DNA from: Bradyrhizobium manausense
GTDB taxonomy: Bacteria; Pseudomonadota; Alphaproteobacteria; Rhizobiales; Xanthobacteraceae
Reading direction: 5' to 3'
NCBI RefSeq assembly: GCF_001440035.1
Contig: NZ_LJYG01000026.1
Span: 1 to 64,000, forward strand
Length of the DNA: 64,000 nucleotides
How positions within the stretch are numbered: position 1 is the first letter of the stretch; each line of letters opens with the position of its first letter. The notes beneath the pieces were generated by a model. It did not search any database. It saw nothing but the letters and a program-made list of their open reading frames with translations, and was not told where the DNA came from. Below are positions 27,725-35,510 of this stretch, one piece after another. A program made the position numbers and the translations under genes.

Positions 27725-28856
27725 TGTCACCGGATCTATCCATTGTTATCGCCACACCTTGATGCGCTAGCCATCTGAGCATGCCTGGCGTCATCCGGGG
27801 CGTGATGATGTTTTCAGGGTAATGCAATCCGCTAACGGCGTTTCCGGCGCTGATCAGGCAGTTGACTAGGAAGATCACTGGCAAGCAGGTAGCAAGAGCC
27901 ATCGAGCGTATATCGGGGCGGTCGGTGAAATTAAGCCGCAAGCTGTGCATGTGACGTCGTCCGTGCCGAAGCCCGGCAAGATCGATTGCTAGAAGCGTCA
28001 CTGTCTGTTCGCCTTCGGCCAGACCAAGAGTCCGCTGAGCGGCGCGTTCGAAAAGCTGCTTTGAGGTGAGCCCGGTATCTTTATCTACGGTATCCTCGGC
28101 CAGGACGCCGAGATGGTGTAGCAACGCGACCACTTCGGCATGTCCCGTCCAGCGCAACGTGCGTTGGTCGGCATTGGCTCCCGGCCGGGACAATTTCGGA
28201 TACTGCGAGAGCCTCGGCTGCATCCCGTCATGCCAGTGCTCAAGAACTCCGATGTCGGGCCAAGCGAGCTGCTGAACATCGGAAAAGCGCGGAACGACGC
28301 AGAGGGCGCCATCGCGGATGCAATAGGCGTCGCGCTTCGCGAGCGGGAGGTGGGAAGTTCCGAAGAGCCTTTTGTAGCCGAGAGGATTGGCCGGACGTGG
28401 CACGACAATCCCACCGCAGCACATACGAAGGGACTGCACCTCCTGAGTGGATTCCAGCAAATAGCAGGCCAGGATCTCCGTCAGCCCCGGCTCCAGCCCG
28501 CAGGGCAGAACCACCGCAAGAGTCGGAGCTTGGATCAGCACCTGCTGCACGCGTGGCATGTCCTTGGTAGCGGGCCGACTGATGCTCACAAGCAAGCCAC
28601 GTGCAGCGCGGCCCGCCAGGCTCTCGATCACGCCGAGCGTTACCGGCCAAGTGGCGGCACAGATTACGACGGGTGCGAGTCCTGCGTGCTGCGGCTGGTC
28701 GGTGCACAAGATCTCGCATCTCCATGCGTCTCGCGCAGCTGTGAGCGCGCTCATATCGCGATCGATGAGACGGACCGTCCACCGCGGAAACGCTTCGCGC
28801 AGCAGCACCGCCATTCCCCTGCCCATCGTACCAGCGCCTATGACGTCAGCCTGCAT
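27663..28856 (-). CDS. Saccharopine-dehydrogenase-like oxidoreductase
   Basis: NAD(P)-dependent enzyme of the saccharopine dehydrogenase family, 397 residues. The Rossmann start is VIGAGTMGRGMAVLL; the family blocks VLPCGLEPGLTEILACYL and TLRWTGHAEVVALLHHLG follow. True saccharopine dehydrogenases split the secondary amine joining lysine and a second amino acid. A hydrazine synthetase makes a closely analogous N6-linked lysine adduct, so this enzyme may oxidatively release the hydrazino acid; that is inference from context. It starts 3 bases after the first ATP-grasp gene. Confidence 0.82.
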   Translation of the reverse strand: MQADVIGAGTMGRGMAVLLREAFPRWTVRLIDRDMSALTAARDAWRCEILCTDQPQHAGLAPVVICAATWPVTLGVIESLAGRAARGLLVSISRPATKDMPRVQQVLIQAPTLAVVLPCGLEPGLTEILACYLLESTQEVQSLRMCCGGIVVPRPANPLGYKRLFGTSHLPLAKRDAYCIRDGALCVVPRFSDVQQLAWPDIGVLEHWHDGMQPRLSQYPKLSRPGANADQRTLRWTGHAEVVALLHHLGVLAEDTVDKDTGLTSKQLFERAAQRTLGLAEGEQTVTLLAIDLAGLRHGRRHMHSLRLNFTDRPDIRSMALATCLPVIFLVNCLISAGNAVSGLHYPENIITPRMTPGMLRWLAHQGVAITMDRSGDNAERIAGLGWSKLDSVPPRL

Positions 28857-28859
28857 GTT

Positions 28860-30098
28860 TCACTCGCGGGCGAAGACCGGGGTGATCGTCTTCGATACCC
28901 AATCGAGATGCTTTGTGAGCAGTGTTTGGCTCGGCGCGGTGCTGATCACCGCGATCAGACGTTGAAGACGGAAATCGTTTGGCGGAAGCACAATGTGTGT
29001 ACCGACCGATGTTTCGACGATCGCTTGCTCAACCCAAGGGTGATCGAGAACGGCCTCAAGGCCATGGTAGCCGAGCAGCCGCCCCTCCTGTTGGGCCAAG
29101 ACGTAATGGATCCCTGCCACGCGCTGCGGCGCGGGCGGGGGGAGAGGCACCGTGCCCACTGCAATGCGAGCAAGGTTTTCGTAAAAGTCATATTGCAACG
29201 CAAGCGGGACAAGATGCGACGCGATGTAATCCCCGCCCGGCCGGGCAGCGACCTCAATGACCGTGAACTGCGGGCCGTCGTACTTGCCTTCGAGGTGGAA
29301 GGATGCATTGTCAAGACGCAGCGCCAGCACGCAGTCTTTGGTCTTTTCTTCGATCATGCCGCGCATCTCACCGTCGAGGTCGGCAGGGAAGATATGCCGC
29401 ACCTCTAGGCAATAAGGATCCGAGGTGAGCTTGTGCGTGATCCCGACAACGGTGACTTCACCGTGGGAGACGTATCCTTCCACACTCACTTCCTGCCCGA
29501 CGATATAACGTTCGGCCAGGAACGTGAGCGTTTCCCGGCGCAAGGTCGGGTCGTACGTCGGATTGCCGATCTTCTTGCTAGTGGAATGAAAGACATCCAG
29601 GTCGGCAGGTTCGCGAATGAGATAAATTCCGGTGCTGCCCGAGGCATTCAACGGCTTGACGATGACCGGGAGCCCCGCCACACCGATGAACTCCTCCAGA
29701 TCGCTATCATTGTGCAAAAGGCGGTGCGTGACGCCGGAAACCGACTGGGTCCGCTCGCGCAGTATCGATTTGTCCCGCACCCCCGACACGGATGCCCGCG
29801 GCAACCCGGGCAGCCGCAATTTCGCGGCAACGATGGCGCAGGCTTCGACAGCAGTTTCCGTAAAGCAGACCACACCGGCGATTTGCATAGAGTTTCTGAA
29901 CTCCTCGACCGCGCTCTCGAGCGAGTCAAGGCTCGCCGGATTGCATTGACGCCACTCGTCGACGTAGCTGGCAAGTTCCGGGGGCAGCGGCTGACCAAGC
30001 ACGGCAACGCGGTAACCGAGCCGATGCGCCGCTTCGAATGCACGAATACTTTCTCGTATGAGTCGGCGATAATTGATATAGAGTAGAAACTCCGTCAT
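28860..30098 (-). CDS. ATP-grasp carboxylate-amine ligase (first)
   Basis: ATP-grasp ligase, 412 residues. It shows an N-terminal preATP-grasp domain (FLLYINYRRLIRESIRAFEA), LPVIVKPLNASGSTGIYLI for ATP binding, AERYIVGQEVSVEGYV, and the metal-binding VIEVAARPGGDYIASHLV. Related to L-amino-acid ligases and to siderophore or antibiotic ATP-grasp enzymes. Its ATG overlaps the stop of the hydrazine-synthetase-like gene (ATGA). Two such ligases in one operon suggest the product carries two amide or peptide bonds. Confidence 0.87.
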   Translation of the reverse strand: MTEFLLYINYRRLIRESIRAFEAAHRLGYRVAVLGQPLPPELASYVDEWRQCNPASLDSLESAVEEFRNSMQIAGVVCFTETAVEACAIVAAKLRLPGLPRASVSGVRDKSILRERTQSVSGVTHRLLHNDSDLEEFIGVAGLPVIVKPLNASGSTGIYLIREPADLDVFHSTSKKIGNPTYDPTLRRETLTFLAERYIVGQEVSVEGYVSHGEVTVVGITHKLTSDPYCLEVRHIFPADLDGEMRGMIEEKTKDCVLALRLDNASFHLEGKYDGPQFTVIEVAARPGGDYIASHLVPLALQYDFYENLARIAVGTVPLPPPAPQRVAGIHYVLAQQEGRLLGYHGLEAVLDHPWVEQAIVETSVGTHIVLPPNDFRLQRLIAVISTAPSQTLLTKHLDWVSKTITPVFARE

Positions 30099-31987
30099 GC
30101 AGCCCAGCCTCCAATGTCAAAGGATCGCCCGGCGGGAACCCACTGCAAGGCGCGGTTCAGACATGGCGTTTCTCGGCTCCCGAGGCGCGCTAGGACTGCG
30201 GTGCACAGCTCAGGCATCACAGGCCAGCCAAGCGTCGCCCACAGCCGCAGGCCCACAAGACTGAGAGCGCAAGCGGCGCGCTCGATGCCCGGATGATAGC
30301 GAGAGTGCAGCGATTCTACTGCAAACCTGTCAAGATCGCGAAGCAAGCGATCGATTAACTCTGCGATCTGCCGCGGCTCGAAACCTTCGACCGAGAATAG
30401 CCGCCGGCCCTCATGCCGGCGCTCGCAAAGCTGCTGATAAAATGCGCGATGCAGGCGCTCCCAAGTGCCGGGCTCCGGCACTGTCCCGCGGTGATGCGTT
30501 TCGACCGCGTTGCTGATAATCTGAATGACGGATGCGAGTCGTCTGCGGCGCCGTTCGATCCAATCGAACGCTTCACCAAGGCTAAAGCTCGTTGCGGCAA
30601 CCGCAGGACGCGTATGGCAAACATATAAGCGCAGCCAGTCGGCGGGAATTCCCTGGCGAATGAGATCATCAGCATATATGACATGGCCCCGAGAGGTGGA
30701 GAGCTTGTAGCCGTCAAGTTGGTAGAATTCGTTGGCAAAAAATCCAACGATGTGAAATCTGCTGGCATCAAAAAGGTGCAGCAAAATCGGAAAGATGATG
30801 CAGCGCAGATACGCGTTGTCGGAGCCAAAGAACAGCGCAAGCTCTACTTCGCCCGAGCCGAGTTCCGTACTGGAGGCGAGCATATCCTGTGCCGTCAAGA
30901 AGCGGGGGACAAGCTCAACAGCCGAATAGAGCTTCAGGTCCTCTTGCCCGCGGAACGGGAGAGCGACTCCCTCCGATGAAGAGATTCCGAGTGGAATGTT
31001 CGGTAGCTTCTGCTGCAGCACCTTGGCGACGAAATCCGGCATTTTGCCGACGTAGGCCCCCGACATCAGGAGCCGCTCGAGCACGACCCGATGCGGCTCT
31101 AGTGGCACGAACATGCGCTTTAGCGGGCGCCATGCTGCTGCGCGGTGGCAGTGATTGCACACCGGATCCACCAGTTCTTCATCAGGCACAAACAGCCCGC
31201 AGTTCTCGCATTCCGAGCTTATTTTTTCGCCGCAGTGCGGACACAAGCCTCGCACGTTTGCTTCAAACAGGTATCCGTGCCCATGCTCACAATAAGGAAC
31301 GCGGGTGGTTTTCTCGATCAGATGGCCGCCGGCGTCCAGGGCGGTCAGGAACTCGCGAGCGATCTCTTCGAATCGCGGAAGCTCATCCAGCGTCGCGAAC
31401 ACATCGAAATCTATTTTCAGCAGACGGTAATTGGCGAGGAAATCATCCGAGTACGTTCGCGACGTTTCACGATAGCTTCGCCCTTCCCGCGCAGCGGTTA
31501 TCCCCACATGCGTCTGAAAGCCCAATGAGCCACAAAGCTGGTAACAATCGAACCCGAGTGCCCGTTGGGCCCGGGTAAATATGTCCGCAGCGACGACCGG
31601 TCCGGCCAGATGGCCGAGATGCATGCGTCCATTGGGTGTCGTAAAGCTTGGCAGAACCACGCGCGGACGGCGCTCGCATTTCGGTGCCTTGACCCGTTCG
31701 TCAATGGTCTGCCGGTCCTCCCACCACACATTTCCCATCACAAGGGTTTGTGCTCCTGTGTTCTCTATAAGATGTGCAGCGAACGGCGGCATCAGTATCA
31801 TGTCTCCGGGGGTGAGCTGCTCCGTGGAAAGCGTTCCGTCACCATAAGTAACCTCGCCGACGCCGGAGAACACGAACAGCATCTCGTGATCGGCATGGCA
31901 GTCAAAGGTTGTGGACTCGCCTCTCTCGAGAGAGAACTTCGATGCGTTGAAGTGGCGGGTAGCCACGTTGTCGCGCAGCTTTTTCAT
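30095..31987 (-). CDS. Cupin - methionyl-tRNA-synthetase-like didomain protein (probable hydrazine synthetase)
   Basis: 630 residues. The N-terminal cupin (about 25-90) has HADHEMLFVFSG and the second metal-His block FAAHLIENTG. The rest is a class I synthetase catalytic domain like MetRS: TPNGRMHLGHL (HIGH equivalent, 123-126), two Cys-rich zinc knuckles (CPHCGEKISSECENCG, CNHC) and YKLSTSRG (KMSKS equivalent). No C-terminal tRNA-binding fusion is evident. This cupin/MetRS combination is established for hydrazine-forming enzymes in s56-p1, triacsin and pyrazole C-nucleoside pathways, which ATP-dependently couple N6-hydroxylysine with an amino acid. The ATG at 31987 has GGGAGGAGC upstream and overlaps the hydroxylase stop; a longer frame is spurious. 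Confidence 0.88.
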   Translation of the reverse strand: MKKLRDNVATRHFNASKFSLERGESTTFDCHADHEMLFVFSGVGEVTYGDGTLSTEQLTPGDMILMPPFAAHLIENTGAQTLVMGNVWWEDRQTIDERVKAPKCERRPRVVLPSFTTPNGRMHLGHLAGPVVAADIFTRAQRALGFDCYQLCGSLGFQTHVGITAAREGRSYRETSRTYSDDFLANYRLLKIDFDVFATLDELPRFEEIAREFLTALDAGGHLIEKTTRVPYCEHGHGYLFEANVRGLCPHCGEKISSECENCGLFVPDEELVDPVCNHCHRAAAWRPLKRMFVPLEPHRVVLERLLMSGAYVGKMPDFVAKVLQQKLPNIPLGISSSEGVALPFRGQEDLKLYSAVELVPRFLTAQDMLASSTELGSGEVELALFFGSDNAYLRCIIFPILLHLFDASRFHIVGFFANEFYQLDGYKLSTSRGHVIYADDLIRQGIPADWLRLYVCHTRPAVAATSFSLGEAFDWIERRRRRLASVIQIISNAVETHHRGTVPEPGTWERLHRAFYQQLCERRHEGRRLFSVEGFEPRQIAELIDRLLRDLDRFAVESLHSRYHPGIERAACALSLVGLRLWATLGWPVMPELCTAVLARLGSRETPCLNRALQWVPAGRSFDIGGWAA

Positions 31988-33249
31988 CGCTCCTCCCGCA
32001 ATTCGGCCACACGCGAAAGCATTGAGCGGTTCGAGTTCAGCGGATAGAACTCCTTTCCTATGATGCTGTTGATGATGGTTGCGTTGCGGTACGCGACGAG
32101 AGACAGATTCGGGTTTTGTAAACCGTGCTGGATGCGTGTTCTGTTCTGGAGATAGATCTTGCCTGGTAGGGCAATCCGACTCTCCAGTGAACAATCTGCT
32201 CTGATCTTGGGCAAACCATTCTCAGTGCAGGCGAGCTGCATGATCCGGTCAAGAAATGGCGCAGTGTTTGACACAAAACCGGTGGCAAGGATCACACGAT
32301 CGACCGCCACCCTGCGCGTTACTGCTGTCTCGGTACACTTGAGGACAGCTTCGAAAGCCGCATCGTTCTGCCGCAGGCTGTCAAGGCAAGCACTGACAAC
32401 CAGCTTGACGCCGGCGTTCTTGTTCTCGACGAAGCGGTGTTCATATATTTTGGAGAATAGCTGATTTGCGAGATCCCGCGACAATCCATCGCTGCTCAGC
32501 CTCTTGGCCTGCACCCATTCTCGTCGATGCGAGAGGGCCTGAGTTTGGAAGTGGCGCAAATAGGCGGGCGTGTAGAGCTCGTTCGTGAATGCGCAATCAT
32601 CCATTGGTTCAAGGTTGTCGTAGAGGGTAACCCAAAGTACCTGCTTCAGGGGTGGGCCGGAGAGCAACTGTTCCATCACCTCGCTGCCGCTTTGCCCGGC
32701 ACCCACGAGCAAGACCCGTTCTCCCACGGCTAGCGGCGGTCTATTTAGATACTCTGCTACGTGATAGACACGTTCGCCTAACAACGGCCGCGCGCAATCC
32801 GGGACGTCAGGACAGATTCCGAGCCCAAGCACGACGTGTTGAGCGCGACATTCCGTCTGGCTTGTCAAGACGCGGAAATGTGTGGTTTCGGAGCACACGT
32901 CCAGTACTTTTTGTCCAAATCTGAGATACGGAAGCTGATCTGCAACCCAGGCGTAATACTGACCAAACTCATTGCGAGAGACCCCGCCGGACCGTCGATT
33001 GACGAACGCATCGAGTCGTCCGGTCTGAAGCAGAAAATTGAGAAATGAGAACGGACTGGTTGGATCTATGAGCGACACACAATCTTTGAGATGTGAAACT
33101 TGTAACCTGGCGCTGGAAAAGGCCATGCCGGCGTGCCAGGAAAAACCGGGCTTATCTTCAAAAAACACACACCGCAGGCCCGTCGACTTTACGAGAGCGG
33201 CAAGGCTGAGATTGAAGGGACCAATTCCGATACCAACCACGTCATACAT
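31984..33249 (-). CDS. L-lysine N6 / L-ornithine N5-monooxygenase (SidA/IucD family)
   Basis: Flavin N-hydroxylating monooxygenase, 421 residues. The FAD site is VGIGIGPFNLSLAAL, the NADPH site LLVGAGQSGSEVMEQLL, and the C-terminal family block QNRTRIQHGLQNPNLSLVAY precedes ATIINSIIGK. It hydroxylates the terminal amine of lysine or ornithine; homologues serve siderophore and hydrazine pathways. It is the first gene of the operon and is coupled to the cupin-MetRS gene by ATGA, so its hydroxylamine is the presumed substrate of that enzyme. There is no NRPS, IucA/C or acetyltransferase nearby, which argues against an ordinary hydroxamate siderophore. Confidence 0.9.
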   Translation of the reverse strand: MYDVVGIGIGPFNLSLAALVKSTGLRCVFFEDKPGFSWHAGMAFSSARLQVSHLKDCVSLIDPTSPFSFLNFLLQTGRLDAFVNRRSGGVSRNEFGQYYAWVADQLPYLRFGQKVLDVCSETTHFRVLTSQTECRAQHVVLGLGICPDVPDCARPLLGERVYHVAEYLNRPPLAVGERVLLVGAGQSGSEVMEQLLSGPPLKQVLWVTLYDNLEPMDDCAFTNELYTPAYLRHFQTQALSHRREWVQAKRLSSDGLSRDLANQLFSKIYEHRFVENKNAGVKLVVSACLDSLRQNDAAFEAVLKCTETAVTRRVAVDRVILATGFVSNTAPFLDRIMQLACTENGLPKIRADCSLESRIALPGKIYLQNRTRIQHGLQNPNLSLVAYRNATIINSIIGKEFYPLNSNRSMLSRVAELREER

Positions 33250-34065
33250 GCAACCCGCCGAACTGTTTTTTTGCGGCGAACGGAACGTACGTCCGGTGCC
33301 TTAAGCAAATGAGTCAAGCCTGCACTGAGATCGCTCGTGCCTCGGCGCTAGTGTCAGCCGTTTCTTCGCGTTCATCCGAAGGGGACCGACTCCCGCTGTA
33401 CCTAGCAAGTCGCGAACCTTCAGTTTGCCGAGAACACCGCCTTCCGAACGCGGTGACATCTCCTGAGCGCTGCGGTTTCAGTCGGCAGCCATTTCCACCG
33501 TGCAGATAACCTCGTCGTCGGGTTAGGCTCGACTCAAACGTATTCGTTCCAGTTCCCCACGTCGAAGAAAGCGAGTTTGACAGCGTCTCCTGAACCCGCC
33601 GCGCCGAGCACGCCCGATCTCGCCGAGAAGCTTTTTTCGTTGACGAAGCGGCATTTTTTGGCTCGTTCATGGCGCCCAAACGATTCCCTTCCGGACGATC
33701 ATCACCTCGCCTCGATACGCCTGCTGTTTCAGTCCGTCACCTCTGAGGTTTGATAGTTGCTCGGTGCTTGGACGGATTAGCTTTGCTCTTCGAAGGCAGG
33801 TGTCAAGTTCTTTTGGGTCGCGAAGGAGATCGAAGAACGTTGAAATATAAGGAATTGTGGATCAACGCTGGTCCGATCCAATAACGAAATTGTCCGCGTA
33901 AGCATCGCGTAAGCAGTAGGGAGCATAGTTTCAAAAGGAGCTGGATAGGCTAGCGCGATGCTCGCCGCACCAATCTGGTGATCGGCTTTCGCCAGACGAA
34001 TTTGAGGAGGCGACCCCGACGCCGTTGACCATCGCTCGTCGACCGACGTAGACGACAAGTGAAAT
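33250..34065. other. Upstream region of the biosynthetic operon, no gene recognised
   Basis: About 815 bases without a convincing gene on either strand. The operon promoter should lie near 33250-33400. I could not identify an operator or a regulator gene. Confidence 0.35.
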
Positions 34066-34139
34066 GCACCCGTAGCTCAGCTGGATAGAGCGCCCTCCGA
34101 AGGTGGGGGCCACACGTTCGAATCGTGTCGGGTGCGCCA
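34066..34139 (+). tRNA. tRNA-Arg(CCG), three bases short in the anticodon stem (possibly defective)
   Basis: Acceptor arms GCACCCG and CGGGTGC pair fully, followed by encoded GCCA; the D arm (GCTC...GAGC) and T arm (ACACG TTCGAAT CGTGT) are perfect. The anticodon loop CTCCGAA reads CCG. However, only two bases (CC) stand between position 26 and the loop where five are needed, against GGTGG on the other side. The gene is 74 rather than 77 bases long. Either the stem is partly open or this is an inactivated copy. A tyrosine integrase remnant follows at 34491, so this is probably an island attachment tRNA. Confidence 0.75.
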
Positions 34140-34490
34140 TCACTCTCAATGGCGAGTCAGGCAAACGAATCTGGGCTTTGCGCATTGGCGCGACAAATGA
34201 TGCACGAATTGGCAGCAGCCGTGCCAGGCGCATCATCGGGCAGCCAGCATGGCGATGGTTCAGCTTAGCCCGCCACGAAGGCTTACGGGCAACGATCCCA
34301 CTCGCGCCTTTTAGATCACACTTGATCACGCCACATCATACTGAATAACCGAGATTTTTTGGCTTGTCGTAGAGTCGCGCTATCGCATATTGGGGTCGGT
34401 ATTAAGGGGGATCGAAGCCCTTTTTGACCCCAGTCGCAGACCCCTGCAACCCGTCTGCAGATCCCACTCGAAAGTCCACGGGAGAGCCCA
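34140..34490. other. Spacer between tRNA and integrase remnant
   Basis: Nothing coding is seen. In tRNA-associated islands this stretch normally holds the attL core and integrase promoter; the 3' end of the tRNA would be the core. I did not find a second copy of the tRNA 3' end in the window. Confidence 0.35.
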
Positions 34491-35151
34491 GTGTCGAGCC
34501 TTACAGATGGCGAAATACCCCGCGCTCTTAAGCAGGTCGAAGAGGCCGGAAAGCAGCTGAGCCTTGTGGATGGCGAGGGCCACGGAACGGGCCGGCTCAT
34601 CCTTGTGATGAAGCCGATGCCAACCCGCGTCACCAGCGGATCGGATGGCGCAGCAGTGGCGTGACCAGAAGCGCCTCAAGGCTCCTATCCCTCGATGAGC
34701 CTGAGCCAGGCGCGCGTGCATTTAAGCGCGACTACGCCGACATGATCCAGAAGGGCCGAAGCATCAAAATTGCGGGCGACACGCGGGCCGGTACCATTGC
34801 CGATCTATTCGAAGCCTACGTCGCTTCGCTCAAGGCTGAAGGAAGGCCTTCCTGGAGGAGGTCGAAAAGGGCTTGAACAAGATCGCCGATATTCTCGGCC
34901 GCAGCCGCGCTGCCCGCGACATCGAGCCTGACGAAATCAAAGAGGTCATCCGCCCGATCTATGAGCGCGGCAAACGCTCCATGGCCGATCACGTTCGCGG
35001 CTTTACATCCGATCGGCTTACAGCTGGGGCTTGAAGTCCGAACACGACTACCGCACCACGTCACCCCGCCGCTTTCGTCTCGCCCACAATCCGGCTGCAG
35101 GCATTCCGACCGAACCCAAAAACGTCGGCACACGCTGGCTGGACGTGACCT
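34491..35151 (+). pseudogene. Tyrosine integrase (DUF4102 type), frameshifted and truncated
   Basis: Pieces in order: SLTDGEIPRALKQVEEAGKQ and LSLVDGEGHGTGRLILV (N-terminal DUF4102 arm-binding domain), KRDYADMIQKGRSIKIAGDT, the core-binding block EKGLNKIADILGRSRAARDI, and DYRTTSPRRFRLAHNPAAGI. Frameshifts occur near 34660, 34860 and 35010. It stops being recognisable at TRWLDV, exactly where IS3 sequence starts (35146). The catalytic RHRY region is gone. GTG start at 34491 with GGGAG upstream. Its position 350 bases past a tRNA is the classical island arrangement. Confidence 0.8.
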
Positions 35152-35163
35152 GCCACTGAGTTT

Positions 35164-35432
35164 TCATCCGGTGGCAGTTAGAGTCTCGGGGTTTTTTACG
35201 CCAAGTAACGCGGGTGGAGCAACGGACGATCGGCGGAGCTGGTCGGGGTTGCGCAGCCGGTCGTCCGTTGCGGTGAGGTGGGCGGCATAGGCCGCCGGGG
35301 TCAGGTATTTCAGCGACGAGTGAGGCCGCTGGAAATTATAGTCGGCAACCCAATTCGCGATCTTGGCGCGAGCATCGTCAAGTTCGAAGAACAGGGTCTC
35401 GTTGAGCAGTTCGTCGCGCATCCGGCCATTGA
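35164..35432 (-). pseudogene. IS3 OrfB, C-terminal part (left half of split gene)
   Basis: The minus strand encodes [40 protein letters not shown] and ends TLTATG. This is the C-terminus of an IS3 DDE transposase just after the catalytic Glu. It continues the frame that ends at 40092 on the other side of the insertion. Confidence 0.85.
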
Positions 35433-35510
35433 TGGGGAAGACGGCCCCGCTCCCTCGACGCCGGCGATATACTGGCGATGGACGAACCCGCTAACAGGAG
35501 CAATTCACCA

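Noticed and set aside
28140-29408. 422-residue plus-strand frame opposite the biosynthetic operon
   Set aside because: Antisense to two genes with strong family motifs; no recognisable domain of its own.
30095-31987. Genuine methionyl-tRNA synthetase duplicate
   Set aside because: The fused N-terminal cupin and its place between an N-hydroxylase and ligases make a housekeeping role very unlikely.
31988-32194. Upstream in-frame extension of the cupin-MetRS gene
   Set aside because: It overlaps the hydroxylase gene; the ATG at 31987 has a strong ribosome binding site and precedes the cupin domain directly.
31984-33249. Reading the hydroxylase operon as a hydroxamate siderophore cluster
   Set aside because: No acyltransferase, NIS synthetase, NRPS or TonB receptor is present, and the cupin-MetRS partner points to N-N bond formation.
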